Below are positions 6,811-15,771 of a stretch of DNA of 64,000 nt, in pieces. The notes below the pieces were generated by a model, which did no database searches, was not told the DNA's origin, and was given only the letters and a program-made list of their open reading frames with translations. The number at the start of each line of letters is the position of its first letter. The stretch's first letter is position 1. The stretch is from the NCBI RefSeq assembly GCF_902729405.1, contig NZ_LR746496.1:1798001-1862000 (forward strand), given 5' to 3'. The stretch comes from Acididesulfobacillus acetoxydans (GTDB taxonomy: Bacteria > Bacillota > Desulfitobacteriia > Desulfitobacteriales > Desulfitobacteriaceae). Both the position numbers and the translations under genes were made by a program.

Positions 6811-8979
6811 ATGGCCGATCAAGAGTTTAAAGGGAAAATCGAACAGGCTTTGGACAATTCTACCCTGAGGGGCGCTCTGGGGCGTTTTGGCGAGTTTTAC
6901 GAAAAAGCCAGGGAACAAGTTTATGAAGGATATGATTTTCAGGCTTTGCGGGATCAAGTGGCAGAAGTAAAATCCTATGCGGCCTCTCACCTGGATGAGA
7001 TGCTGGATCAATTTGAACGAGCCGCGACGGCCCGCGGGGCCAAGGTATTCCGGGCCGAGACAGGGGAAGACGCGAATCGCTATATCTCCGAGCTGGCCTT
7101 GAAGCACAAGGTTAAAAGCATTGTCAAGTCCAAATCCATGGCCAGCGAGGAGATCCACCTCAATGATGCCCTGGCGGCGAAAGGGATGGACGTCCAGGAG
7201 ACCGATTTGGGCGAGTGGATTCTCCAACTCTGCCACCAGACCCCTTCTCACATGGTTATGCCTGCTTTGCACATGACCAAAGAACAGGTGGCCGACGTTT
7301 TTACGGATCATTTGGGGCGGATCAATGATCCGGACATCGCCTCTCTGGTTAAAACCGCGCGCTCCGAATTGCGCTCGAAATTCTTGGAAGCGGATATGGG
7401 CATCTCTGGGGCCAACATGGCCATTGCCGAAACCGGAACGCTCATGGTCGTCACGAATGAGGGAAACGCCCGTCTGACCGCCACCCTGCCTCGGATTCAC
7501 GTCTTCCTGGTCGGGGTGGAAAAAATGGTGCCGAAGTTTGAGGATGCCGGCTGCATCCTGCAAACTTTGCCGCGCAATGCGACCGCCCAGGCGATTACCA
7601 GTTATGTCACGATGGTGACCGGACCTACGCCGGTGTACATGCCGGATGGGAGCGTTCGGGACAAAGAACTCCATATCGTTCTGATGGACAACGGCCGTCG
7701 CAAAATGTATGCCGACGACAAATTTAAGAAGACTTTCCAGTGCATTCGCTGCGCTTCCTGTCTCAACGTCTGTCCCGCTTACCAATTAGTCGGGGGGCAT
7801 GTTTACGGACACATCTATACCGGGGGCATTGGCACCATTTTGACTGCTTTTCTCAATGAGGAGAAATTTGCAGAAAATCCGCAGAATCTCTGTCTGCAAT
7901 GCGGCAAATGCGCGGAGATCTGCCCCGGACGGCTGGATATTCCCGAGATGATCCTTGAACTGCGCACCCGTTTTGCGCAGAAGAAGGGTCTGCCCTTTAC
8001 CCAGAAATTTGCGTTGGATATCGTGGCCAACCGCCGCCTCTTTCACTCTCTTTTGCGAGTGGCCTCTCTGGCCCAGAAGCCGCTGACCAAGGGCCAACCG
8101 GTCATCCGGCATTTGCCGATGTTTCTTTCGGGTTTAACGGAAAAACGCAGTCTTCCCGCCATTGCGCCGGTTCCTTTTCGGGACATTTTCAAAAGCATTC
8201 CTCAAAATATCAAAGACGTGAAAGGCACGGCGGCCTTTTACGCCGGCTGCCTGGTCGATTTCGTTTACCCCAAAATCGGCGAAGGTGTCATCGCCGCTTT
8301 AAATGATAAGGGTTACAAAGTGGTCTTTCCCGAGGGGCAGTCCTGCTGCGGCGCGCCGGCGGTTTATATGGGGGATAAGCCCAATGCCAAGAAATCCGCC
8401 ATGCTCAATATCGAAGCCCTTAAAGCCGAGGGCGTGGATTACGTGGTGTCGGCCTGTCCGACTTGCACGCATGCCCTGAAAGACAGTTATCCGGCCTTGC
8501 TCTCCGGGGACCCGGCTTGGGAGGAACGAGCGGCTGTCCTCAGCCGTAAAGCCCTGGATTTTTCCAAACTCCTGGCCGATTTGGGAGGGCTGCCGGAGGG
8601 CGGCGACGGCCTGCCCCTTAAAGTGACGTATCATGATTCCTGCCATCTGAAACGAAAGATGGGGGTTTACCGGGAACCCCGCGCTCATCTGAGCCGTACG
8701 GCGGGTATTGAGCTTGTGGAGATGTACGAATCGGACCATTGCTGCGGCTTTGCCGGTTCCTACTCCATTAAGTTTCCCGAGATTTCAGCCCCGATCCTAG
8801 AGAAGAAAATCAAAAACATTGAGGCGACGGGGGCGGACGTGGTGGCGGTCGACTGCCCGGGCTGTCTGATGCAAATTTCGGGCGGTCTCGATCAAGCCCG
8901 CTCACCGATCAAGGTTAAGCATACGGCTGAGATCCTGCTCGAAAAACGCCATCGACAAAAGAACCAAAAACTTTCTTAG
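6811..8979 (+). CDS. fused LutB-LutA type L-lactate oxidation iron-sulfur protein
   Basis: A 722-residue fusion. The N-terminal ~290 residues are a LUD domain as in LutB (IAETGTLMVV). Two CxxCxxCxxxCP clusters follow, at about 311-321 (CIRCASCLNVCP) and 361-371 (CLQCGKCAEICP), each fit for a 4Fe-4S centre. The C-terminal part carries two CCG cysteine-rich domains as in LutA (SCCGAPAV near 512, HCCGFAGSY near 644). Bacillus encodes LutA and LutB separately; a comparable fusion is known in sulfate reducers. With LutC it should oxidise L-lactate to pyruvate, delivering electrons to the quinone or ferredoxin pool. A separate lutP permease is not seen. Confidence 0.9.
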   Translation: MADQEFKGKIEQALDNSTLRGALGRFGEFYEKAREQVYEGYDFQALRDQVAEVKSYAASHLDEMLDQFERAATARGAKVFRAETGEDANRYISELALKHKVKSIVKSKSMASEEIHLNDALAAKGMDVQETDLGEWILQLCHQTPSHMVMPALHMTKEQVADVFTDHLGRINDPDIASLVKTARSELRSKFLEADMGISGANMAIAETGTLMVVTNEGNARLTATLPRIHVFLVGVEKMVPKFEDAGCILQTLPRNATAQAITSYVTMVTGPTPVYMPDGSVRDKELHIVLMDNGRRKMYADDKFKKTFQCIRCASCLNVCPAYQLVGGHVYGHIYTGGIGTILTAFLNEEKFAENPQNLCLQCGKCAEICPGRLDIPEMILELRTRFAQKKGLPFTQKFALDIVANRRLFHSLLRVASLAQKPLTKGQPVIRHLPMFLSGLTEKRSLPAIAPVPFRDIFKSIPQNIKDVKGTAAFYAGCLVDFVYPKIGEGVIAALNDKGYKVVFPEGQSCCGAPAVYMGDKPNAKKSAMLNIEALKAEGVDYVVSACPTCTHALKDSYPALLSGDPAWEERAAVLSRKALDFSKLLADLGGLPEGGDGLPLKVTYHDSCHLKRKMGVYREPRAHLSRTAGIELVEMYESDHCCGFAGSYSIKFPEISAPILEKKIKNIEATGADVVAVDCPGCLMQISGGLDQARSPIKVKHTAEILLEKRHRQKNQKLS

Positions 8980-9063
8980 TTTCGAGCCAGGAATTTAGGG
9001 CTTGCAGGAAGAATTATCCGGGTAGACGGCGGACAAACTTTTATCTCACGACATGAATTTGGC

Positions 9064-9433
9064 AATGCGTTGCCACGAAAGCGAGCGAGATCGCGTGGAG
9101 AGGAGAAAGGATGTTTCGCCGGCCCTGGTGGGAGGTGAGCCCCGTCTGGTTCGGAATTCCCCGGAAGGAGCAACAGGCCCGGAGTTGAGCAGAGTACTTT
9201 TACCAGGAACTGTACAATTAACGTCAGGAACGGTTTGCACCCCGCTCCTCAACTCAAGGGGTTGTAATTCCGGTAATGCCCGTTTACCGGATCGAGGCTG
9301 CCTTGGGATTATGAGTCCGGTGGTATGGCTGCAGCGTACCGTCGCGGCGAAGACCCGGAGTCCGCGGCACGGATGAATGACTGAACACGCGTAACGGCTT
9401 CTGGTCAAAGGCCCGCCAGGGGTCTTTTTTTTT
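9064..9433 (+). ncRNA. putative structured RNA or leader (T-box-like in part, class unassigned)
   Basis: No gene fits this stretch, but several mutually compatible hairpins do: CCAC/GTGG with inner GCGA/TCGC (9073-9099), GAGTTGAG (9182-9189) with CTCAACTC (9248-9255), CCGGTAA/TTACCGG around 9270-9290, and CGCGG/CCGCG near 9345-9368. It ends with the intrinsic terminator at 9407-9433. Segments such as GGTGGGAGGTGAGCC and GGAATTCCCC recall T-box stem I, and GGTGGTA recalls the antiterminator. The canonical TGGNACCGCG block is broken, however, and the next gene is a HAD hydrolase, not an aminoacyl-tRNA or amino-acid gene. I therefore leave the class open. Confidence 0.4.
9407..9433 (+). terminator. 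rho-independent terminator
   Basis: AAAGGCCC, loop GCCA, then GGGGTCTTT with a run of nine T forms a short strong stem plus U-tract. It closes the structured stretch and also ends any transcript reading out of the lut genes. Confidence 0.75.
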
Positions 9434-9709
9434 ACCGGGACTTTGGCCTTTGGCGGTTGGGACAAATAATATGCGAAAAAGTGAAGAAAATAGGCTTGAT
9501 AAAGAAGGAAAAAGAAGATAAAGGGAGAAACATAATCGGGGGACACATAACTGTGTGATTAGTATCTCCCCGCGATCAGTGCTTTCGGCGGTGTGGTTTG
9601 CTTTTGGCGGCGGAGGGTCTGTACTTCTCAGGGATAGGCCGTCCGCGGGGGGGGGAAGGGACTGAGGGGTCCGGACCGGACGCGGGCCGGGGAAAGGGGC
9701 GAAAATGGC
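9434..9709. other. intergenic, nothing recognised
   Basis: About 275 bp, first purine-rich with many GAA/AAG triplets, then very G-rich (a nine-G run near 9650). I see no convincing gene, promoter or inverted repeat here. The AAAGGGG that serves the next gene lies at its end. Confidence 0.5.
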
Positions 9710-10408
9710 TTGATTCGCGCGATTTTATTTGATTTGGACGGTACGCTTTCTTTTATGGACAACGAAGAATTCATGCGCAATTATGTGGGTTTGCTTGTCC
9801 CCCGTTTTTCGCACCTCTATTCACCGGATAAATTTGCGAAACAGCTGATGCGTTCGACGGACCTCATGGTTAAAGAGCCAAAGCCGGGCCGAACGAATCT
9901 CCAGACTTTTTTTGACGACTTTTCTAAAGCGGTTGGTATTTCATTTAGTGTTCTTTGGCCGATTTTTGAGGAATACTATGAACATGACTTTCCTAATCTG
10001 GAGTATTTGGTAGAGGCAAATCCCGAAGGGGAAAAAGTGGTGGAAACGGCGCTGCAGCAAGGGTACCTCGCGGCGGTCGCCGCAAATCCGGTTATGCCCC
10101 TGAAGGCGATCAAAGAACGGATCCGCTGGGCGGGATTGACTCCTGAGCAGTTCAAGGTGATTCCGTCGATCGAGGAGTTCCATTTTTGCAAACCACATCC
10201 GGGTTTCTTCAGTGAACTGGCCGAGACCTTGGCTGTCGAGCCCACCCAGTGTTTGATGGTCGGCAACCACCCGGTTGAAGACCTGGCGGCCCGGCAGGTG
10301 GGCATGAAGACGTTTCTGCTGGAGACGGGCGTTGCGGCAGCGGCGGAGACGGACTACCGCGGGGATCTGTCGGAACTGACGGAACTCCTTCTTCTGGGCA
10401 ATCTATAG
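9710..10408 (+). CDS. HAD superfamily hydrolase
   Basis: A 232-residue HAD phosphatase with motif I FDLDGT (nucleophile and acid/base aspartates at about residues 8 and 10), a helical cap, a conserved lysine in KPHPGFF (motif III) and motif IV MVGNHPVEDL. TTG at 9710 is the start, preceded by AAAGGGG. HAD members of this kind dephosphorylate small metabolites; the substrate is not predictable. Its last 31 bp reappear, decayed, 67 bp downstream. Confidence 0.85.
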   Translation: MIRAILFDLDGTLSFMDNEEFMRNYVGLLVPRFSHLYSPDKFAKQLMRSTDLMVKEPKPGRTNLQTFFDDFSKAVGISFSVLWPIFEEYYEHDFPNLEYLVEANPEGEKVVETALQQGYLAAVAANPVMPLKAIKERIRWAGLTPEQFKVIPSIEEFHFCKPHPGFFSELAETLAVEPTQCLMVGNHPVEDLAARQVGMKTFLLETGVAAAAETDYRGDLSELTELLLLGNL

Positions 10409-10485
10409 CCGGAGGCGGTGTCGAAATTCGCGCGGATTGACGACCTGTACCAGTCTTCTTCTGGGTAATCTGTGGCCGAAGGCGG
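10388..10485 (+). repeat. imperfect direct repeat of the HAD gene 3' end
   Basis: 10388-10418 and 10455-10485 match at 27 of 31 positions, all differences being transitions. The first copy spans the HAD gene stop codon, and the second lies in the intergenic region. This looks like an old 67-bp tandem duplication. Confidence 0.7.
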
Positions 10486-10539
10486 AAAATCCCGGTGGCG
10501 GGTCATCCGCTTGCCGGCATTAAAGGGAGAGTGCGGTAA

Positions 10540-10977
10540 GTGCTTTGGCTGACCACCGGCCAGGCGACTCTGGCATGGCCGTCTGGTCTTTCACCGTCCA
10601 CCCTGCGTTTGTTTGAGGAATATTTAAAGCGTTCGGAGGAACTGCGGGCCGCTCGCCGGCGTGAAGGAATCTGTATATTCCTGCTGGTTCTGACCGGGGC
10701 CGCGGCTTTCACTCTGCCCTGGCTGGGCGCGAATCCCGTATTTAGTCTGCTCTGCGCGGCTGGCGCTTTTCTTGTCTTCCGGTGTTACCTTAAAGCCAGT
10801 CGTCGAGTGAATCACGTGTTCATCAATCTCAATGTATTGCACCATCATCTCTTGGGAAAACTGGAAGTTGGGTCCTGCCGGCACGGCGAATCCTGTGACT
10901 GTGTCAATGAGTTTCGCCGTTTGGTCTGGCAGAGGTACCATATTTCATTGTACGAGGAATCGTTGACGCCGGGATGA
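10540..10977 (+). CDS. small membrane protein of unknown function
   Basis: 145 residues with two adjacent hydrophobic segments (about 46-64 and 70-84), forming a membrane hairpin. A basic, arginine-rich N-terminal stretch precedes them, and a C-terminal soluble part holds three cysteines (SCRHGESCDC). GTG at 10540 follows an AAAGGGAG site. No family recognised. It may be co-transcribed with the HAD gene 130 bp upstream. Confidence 0.6.
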   Translation: MLWLTTGQATLAWPSGLSPSTLRLFEEYLKRSEELRAARRREGICIFLLVLTGAAAFTLPWLGANPVFSLLCAAGAFLVFRCYLKASRRVNHVFINLNVLHHHLLGKLEVGSCRHGESCDCVNEFRRLVWQRYHISLYEESLTPG

Positions 10978-11141
10978 GTGAGCAGAGTACGGGGAACTGC
11001 CCCCACTTGCAGAAGGGGAGTCTCACGATTGAATGAAGCCGGCTTCGCAGGCCGGTGCGCGAAAGGGGTGTCCTGGGTGGGGATGGAAAGATGGGTGTCG
11101 AGACATAAGAGCGGGTCGGAAGGATTAGAAAGGTGAGGAAG

Positions 11142-11534
11142 GTGTCTACTGTGGAAAGGAAAAGTATCCAAACAACGAAAGCTCCGGCGGCCATTGGTCC
11201 GTATTCTCAGGCCATTGCGGCGGGGTCTTTCGTCTTTGTGTCCGGTCAGATGGGGCTGAAGCCCGATGGGGAAATGGCCGGCAGTGGGGTTGAAGAACAA
11301 GCGTCCCAGGCCTTAAAGAATCTCAAAGCCATTCTGGAAGAGGCAGGTTCTTCTTTGGCCAACGTGGTGAAAACCACGGTCTTTCTGGCGGATATGCAGG
11401 ATTTTGCGGTTGTCAACGCTATTTACGCCCAGAGTTTCCCCGGCGGCCCGCCGGCCCGTTCGGCGGTGCAGGTGGCCCGTCTGCCCAAAGATGCCAAGGT
11501 GGAGATCGAAGCGATCGCGATGTTGGAAGTCTAG
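11142..11534 (+). CDS. ridA: RidA family enamine/imine deaminase
   Basis: RidA (YjgF/YER057c/UK114) protein of 130 residues. RidA hydrolyses reactive enamines and imines released by PLP enzymes such as threonine dehydratase. Diagnostic segments are APAAIGPYSQAI at the start, FVSGQMGLKPDG, and the C-terminal PPARSAVQVARLPKDAKVEIEA, which contains the conserved active-site arginine and the glutamate near the end. GTG at 11142 has an AGGTGAGG site; another in-frame GTG lies 9 bp earlier. It precedes a rubredoxin gene. Confidence 0.93.
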   Translation: MSTVERKSIQTTKAPAAIGPYSQAIAAGSFVFVSGQMGLKPDGEMAGSGVEEQASQALKNLKAILEEAGSSLANVVKTTVFLADMQDFAVVNAIYAQSFPGGPPARSAVQVARLPKDAKVEIEAIAMLEV

Positions 11535-11540
11535 AGCGCG

Positions 11541-11637
11541 GGTGAAGAGTATTTGGAACGGATGAACGCATTCGCAGCGGATGAACAGTATTTGGGTCCG
11601 ATGAACAGCATTTGAGAAACGGAGGAGAACAGTATGC
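11541..11637 (+). repeat. degenerate ~20-bp tandem repeat between ridA and rubredoxin
   Basis: Four to five imperfect copies of GGATGAACAGTATTTGG-like sequence follow one another (near 11541, 11560, 11580, 11600 and 11623). The last merges into the ribosome binding site and start codon of the rubredoxin gene. This suggests slipped duplication of a translation-initiation segment. Confidence 0.6.
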
Positions 11638-11795
11638 TCAAGTATGTATGCAGTGCTTGCGGCTACATCTATGATCCCGAGGTGGGGGATCCCGACGGCG
11701 GGATTGCTCCCGGAACAGCCTTTGAGGATCTGCCCGACGATTGGGTCTGCCCGGTTTGCGGCGTCGCCAAAGACATGTTTGAGCCCGCTCATTGA
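11634..11795 (+). CDS. rubredoxin
   Basis: A 53-residue rubredoxin with the two iron-ligand motifs [11 protein letters not shown] (C6, C9) and [11 protein letters not shown] (C39, C42) and the intervening [20 protein letters not shown]. It is a small one-electron carrier with a Fe(Cys)4 centre, often serving oxygen or peroxide reduction in anaerobes. ATG at 11634 has GGAGGAG 8 bp upstream. Its last 7 bp overlap the end of the convergent helicase gene. Confidence 0.97.
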   Translation: MLKYVCSACGYIYDPEVGDPDGGIAPGTAFEDLPDDWVCPVCGVAKDMFEPAH

Positions 11796-14041
11796 ATTTC
11801 GATGACCGAGGCCTCGTCCCGGTCCAGTTTTCCCATACAGTTTTTGAGCCTGGCCCGCAGGGCGGAGTCATTGACGGCATCGCGAATTTGACGCAGCAAA
11901 TCAAGGGTGCGCCGGAAAACGCTGATGATGTCCCCTTCGTCTAAGTTACACAGCCGTTGAACCTGGGCGAAAGGCTGGCCTTGGCTCCAAGCATAAGTGA
12001 TGGCGGCCACACGGGCGTCGTAGAGGATGCTCTCTTTGCCGCAGATCCCTTGGATATAATGCGCGATCTCATAAACCGGGTCCAGATCGAGGATGCTTGT
12101 TTTCTGAAAAAGATCGTTCTTGCGGGCTTCAAAATCCACGCCACTTAAGAGGGCGTTCAACTGATCATCATCAAGGGTGTCAAGGAGACCGGAAAAGATG
12201 AACTCTGTGACCAGAAGCTCCTGTACGTAGATTTTAGCCGCACAGGTTCCGCGCGGCAGGAGGGTATTCTCTCTCAAATAGCCCATCTGACGCAGTTGGG
12301 CTTTTTTGAGTTCAAATTCCCGTATGAACATATTTTCATCAGCCAGGCTGGCGATGGCCCTCTCCAATTCCTTAATCCGATGTCGCGCGCGTAAGACGGT
12401 CTTTTCCGCATCGCGGCAGAGAGACTGGCGGGGGGGGGGGCAGGAGTTGGGCTGGTGGGCCAGGAGCCGTTCCAGGCTGCGGATCTTGCGGGCCATCTCC
12501 CGGCCGTAGATCCGGTTTTGTTTGCGCGGCGCCAAGCTCTGGTAGGTCCGGCGCAAGCGTTCGAGTTCTTTCAGTTTGGGTTCGTATTTGAGCGGACAAC
12601 GGTAGGATCCCAGGTGTTCACAGACCTGTCTCCCTTCGGTCGCCTCCCTTTCGGTGACGGCCAATTCCGCTTTGAGGTTCAGAGAACTCTGATGGGCGTT
12701 AAAAGCCGAAAAGCTTTTCTTGAAATAGGTTTCAATTTGATCCAAATTGAGGGTGGCGGTGAGATTAAGCACCGTATTATAAGTGAGCCGGAATTGGCTG
12801 GACAGGGGTTCAAGTTTATTGAGCTGAAATTTCTGCGGCGGGTTCTTTTCCATGTAGTTAAAATCCACCAAAGCAAAAGAATAGCCGGTTTCATCAATAC
12901 CCCTGCGCCCCGCCCGGCCGGACATTTGAAAAAACTCGTGGTTAGCCAGGGGACGAAACCCGTGACCGTCGAATTTGTGCAGAGAATCAAAGCAGACGGA
13001 TTTTACGGGGTAGTTGATTCCGACGCTGAAGGTTTCGGTGCAGTAAAGTACGAAAATCAGGCGCCGCTGGAACAGTTCTTCCACCAGAACTTTTTGGGCG
13101 GGGAGAAGGCCCGCGTGGTGGAAAGCGATTCCCTTGAGGCAGACCCGCCTTAATTGTTTAGTGGAGGCGGACCAGTAATCTTGCGGCCCGAACTGATCCA
13201 GGAAAGCTTGTTCGACCAGGCGCCGCTGGGCGGGTTTCAGATAGTTAGTACCGGCGGCCAGTTCCCGGGCTTTCTCCAGGCAAAGTTTGCGGCTGAAGAC
13301 AAAATAGAGAACCGGAAGATAATGACGCTGAATGGCGCGGATTAAATCCAAATGGGTGGTCGTGGCAAAGGGTGATTCGTCGAAAGCCTGGACTGCGCGG
13401 CTCTTGTCACGGTAATAACGCCAGAGTTTTTCATAACTGACCAAGCCGGTATCTTTGGTATAGTAGTAGTATTCAAGGGGAACAGCGCGTTTGTGTTCTT
13501 CGATCAAAGCGATTTCTTCCTGCCGGATGGAAGAGATCCAGGCGGTGAGTTCCCGGGCATTGGCAATGGTGGCGCTGAGCCCCAAAATTTTCACATGGGC
13601 AGGAGCCAAAATGATCGATTCTTCCCAGACCGTCCCTCGCTCCTCGTCGTTGAGCCAATGGATTTCGTCAAAGATAATATGACTGACATTGTTCAGACTC
13701 GGCTCTTCCGTAATAACTTGGTTGCGGAAAATTTCCGTGGTCATAATTAGGAGGGGGGCGCCGGAATTTAAGACGATATCTCCGGTTAAGATCCCGACAC
13801 TCTCTTCGCCGAACCGGATCTTGAAGTCTTTGTATTTTTGGTTGCTGAGCGCTTTGATGGGAGCGGTGTAAATGATCCGTTCTCCGGTTTCAAGAGCTTT
13901 TTCCACTAAATAGTCGGCGACCAGGGTTTTCCCTGTTCCTGTGGGAGCGGCCACGATGACGGATTGGCCCGCATCCACGGCTGCCAGGGCTTCACGTTGA
14001 AAGGGGTCAAGAGTGTATCCGCGGTATATTCGTTTGGACAT
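11789..14041 (-). CDS. Ski2/Mtr4-like DEAD/DEAH-box RNA helicase
   Basis: A 750-residue superfamily 2 helicase. Motifs: Walker [10 protein letters not shown] (about 29-37), Ia [11 protein letters not shown], Walker B DEIHW, SAT motif LGLSATI, and motif [13 protein letters not shown]. The C-terminal half is helical and cysteine-containing, as in bacterial Ski2/HelY-type enzymes, which unwind RNA in decay or processing. I chose ATG at 14041 ([15 protein letters not shown]); its ribosome binding site is weak, and the frame is open to 14137. An 11-G tract at 12430-12440 (prolines in the protein) is a possible slippage site. Confidence 0.9.
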   Translation of the reverse strand: MSKRIYRGYTLDPFQREALAAVDAGQSVIVAAPTGTGKTLVADYLVEKALETGERIIYTAPIKALSNQKYKDFKIRFGEESVGILTGDIVLNSGAPLLIMTTEIFRNQVITEEPSLNNVSHIIFDEIHWLNDEERGTVWEESIILAPAHVKILGLSATIANARELTAWISSIRQEEIALIEEHKRAVPLEYYYYTKDTGLVSYEKLWRYYRDKSRAVQAFDESPFATTTHLDLIRAIQRHYLPVLYFVFSRKLCLEKARELAAGTNYLKPAQRRLVEQAFLDQFGPQDYWSASTKQLRRVCLKGIAFHHAGLLPAQKVLVEELFQRRLIFVLYCTETFSVGINYPVKSVCFDSLHKFDGHGFRPLANHEFFQMSGRAGRRGIDETGYSFALVDFNYMEKNPPQKFQLNKLEPLSSQFRLTYNTVLNLTATLNLDQIETYFKKSFSAFNAHQSSLNLKAELAVTEREATEGRQVCEHLGSYRCPLKYEPKLKELERLRRTYQSLAPRKQNRIYGREMARKIRSLERLLAHQPNSCPPPRQSLCRDAEKTVLRARHRIKELERAIASLADENMFIREFELKKAQLRQMGYLRENTLLPRGTCAAKIYVQELLVTEFIFSGLLDTLDDDQLNALLSGVDFEARKNDLFQKTSILDLDPVYEIAHYIQGICGKESILYDARVAAITYAWSQGQPFAQVQRLCNLDEGDIISVFRRTLDLLRQIRDAVNDSALRARLKNCMGKLDRDEASVIEIQ

Positions 14042-14182
14042 TATCTGTTCAACTCGCTTCCTAAAATCCCCCCCAATTTTAGCAAACGGCTTTCCCAGGG
14101 TCAAATTTTGGGTGAGTGGTCTTAAGTTTCCCCCCAATCCATATGATCATTATGAAAAGACAAGGCCAAAGGGGGAAGTACT

Positions 14183-15052
14183 GTGCCGTCTTTGCGTTTG
14201 GATATAGAACGTGCGATGGGATTGAAATTCCCGGAACGCGATGGGGAGGCTCTGGTACGCTTCGAGGAATCGCTGGAAATACCGCGGCCCGCCGAAACCC
14301 TCATGCGTGGCTTTTACCGTCATCCCGAGCGGGTGCGCAGGAGTTTTCAAACCCTGCACCAGGAGACCGCCTCAATACTGGATATCCTTCTGCCGCGCCG
14401 TTCGCGGCTCAAAGAATGGGCTGAGGAACCGCCGGAACGTCCACAGGAAGCCGAAACTTTTTTGCGGGAAACAGGGGATAGGTTGAGCAAAAACCAGCAG
14501 CGCCTGACCCAGGCCGAAAGCGAACTGATGGCAGAACTTCAGGAAAACAATTTGGCGGACCTTTTTCCGGTCCCTCTGGCCGCGTTCGGTACCTTGAGCT
14601 TGCATGAACCCGCGGTCAAGATTTATCTGCGGCCTCTGGGACGTTTGGCGGAGATTAGCCACGCGAATCCGGAACAGCTGCGGCAAGCGGTCCGCATTCA
14701 CTTTCTCTTTCTCCTGCTGCTCGCGGCCGGCCAGGATTTGGATGGTCAGGGTTTTACCCGCGGTTCGGAGGAGCCGATGCTGCACACGATCGTTGCCGCC
14801 TACACTTGGCGTTATTTGAAACACCAATCCGCGGAACTGGTTCAGTGTTATCTCGAGTGGCTGAATGCTTGGGGAGCAAAAAAACCCTCTGCCGCGGTGA
14901 TGGGAGAGGGTGCGGCCGAACGGCTGCGCGCGGCTATGATCTTTTGGCGGCGCCAGCCTGGAGTGGGTTGGGAAGAGTGCTGGCATTCGGTCAGCCGCTT
15001 GGAACGGGGCGGCGAGGAGGAAGAAAGCCAAGTGTTCAGCGTGCGCATCTAG
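14183..15052 (+). CDS. hypothetical protein, 289 aa
   Basis: I do not recognise a family. GTG at 14183 has an AAAGGGGG site 6-7 bp upstream. The sequence is soluble and helical. Features are a basic patch near residues 71-80 (LLPRRSRLKEW), a glutamine/glutamate-rich helix about 95-120 that could be a short coiled coil, and a leucine-rich hydrophobic stretch (IHFLFLLLLAAGQ) about 172-185 that is more likely a buried helix than a membrane span. Transcribed divergently from the helicase. Confidence 0.6.
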   Translation: MPSLRLDIERAMGLKFPERDGEALVRFEESLEIPRPAETLMRGFYRHPERVRRSFQTLHQETASILDILLPRRSRLKEWAEEPPERPQEAETFLRETGDRLSKNQQRLTQAESELMAELQENNLADLFPVPLAAFGTLSLHEPAVKIYLRPLGRLAEISHANPEQLRQAVRIHFLFLLLLAAGQDLDGQGFTRGSEEPMLHTIVAAYTWRYLKHQSAELVQCYLEWLNAWGAKKPSAAVMGEGAAERLRAAMIFWRRQPGVGWEECWHSVSRLERGGEEEESQVFSVRI

Positions 15053-15068
15053 CGGATGCCGCGGTTGA

Positions 15069-15743
15069 CTAGGGCCAGTCCGCCAGTTCTTGGGGTTTGA
15101 GGATTTCAAGCTTTTCAGCGGTCGGGCGGATGATTCCGGACTTTTTCCAGGCGCTGAGGGAACGGTTAACCACTTCCCGCGAGGTGCCGATCATTCCGGC
15201 CAAATCCCGGTGGGTCAGACCGGGCTGAATATAGATGGGCGCGTCCGGGGCTGAGGCCGGACGGGCCAGGCGCAAGAGAAGAGAAGCCAAGGTGCCCGCC
15301 GTCGACTTGCTGGTCAGGATCCGGATAAACTCCTGGGCCAGGCGCAGACGTTTGCTGAGGATGCGGACCAAAGCTACGGCCAGACGGGGATGCTCCTCCA
15401 GCAGGGCCGGCATGATCTCGTTGTTTAAAACGAGAAGGGTTCCGTCCCGCACGACCTCGGCGGTCGCGGGGTATGAGCCGCTTTCCAGGAGCAGGGTTTC
15501 GGCAAAACTGTCATAGGGCCCGCACCAATCGAGGATTTGTTCTTCCCCGTCCGGGGTCATTTTGCTCAATTTAACCTGGCCGTGGAGGACAAAATAAACC
15601 ACAGAGCCGATCTCGCCCTCAACGAAGAGAATGTGGCCTTTCCGGCAGCGCCTTTCTTGCAAATGTGGCAGGAAAAGAGAAACTTCTTCCCGGCTGAGGA
15701 AAGAAAAGAGGTCGAAACGCAGAAGTTCACGGGTTGTGATCAT
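15069..15743 (-). CDS. Crp/Fnr family transcriptional regulator
   Basis: A 224-residue regulator. The N-terminal cyclic-nucleotide-binding-like beta barrel (about 10-120) includes GHILFVEGEIGSVVYFVLHGQVKL and PDGEEQILDW. The C-terminal winged HTH (about 150-215) has LTHRDLAGMIGTSREVVNRSLSAW as recognition region. There is no N-terminal four-cysteine cluster, so it is not a classic oxygen-sensing FNR. ATG at 15743 has AAGGAA upstream; a GTG sits 9 bp earlier. Only 28 bp separate it from the divergent gene at 15772. Confidence 0.92.
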   Translation of the reverse strand: MITTRELLRFDLFSFLSREEVSLFLPHLQERRCRKGHILFVEGEIGSVVYFVLHGQVKLSKMTPDGEEQILDWCGPYDSFAETLLLESGSYPATAEVVRDGTLLVLNNEIMPALLEEHPRLAVALVRILSKRLRLAQEFIRILTSKSTAGTLASLLLRLARPASAPDAPIYIQPGLTHRDLAGMIGTSREVVNRSLSAWKKSGIIRPTAEKLEILKPQELADWP

Positions 15744-15771
15744 TGCTGACACTTCCTTGGGAGAGATATGT

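Noticed and set aside
7786-8112. Minus-strand reading frames inside the lactate oxidation gene
   Set aside because: Shadows of the GC-rich coding strand; no start signals and no family resemblance.
9064-9433. Firm T-box, RNase P RNA, SRP RNA or tmRNA assignment
   Set aside because: The conserved cores of RNase P RNA, SRP RNA and tmRNA are absent, and the T-box core TGGNACCGCG is interrupted. Only a general structured-RNA call is supported.
9046-9546. Long minus-strand reading frame of 166 codons
   Set aside because: No ribosome binding site and no protein-like composition. It is antisense to the hairpin-rich stretch and contains the terminator.
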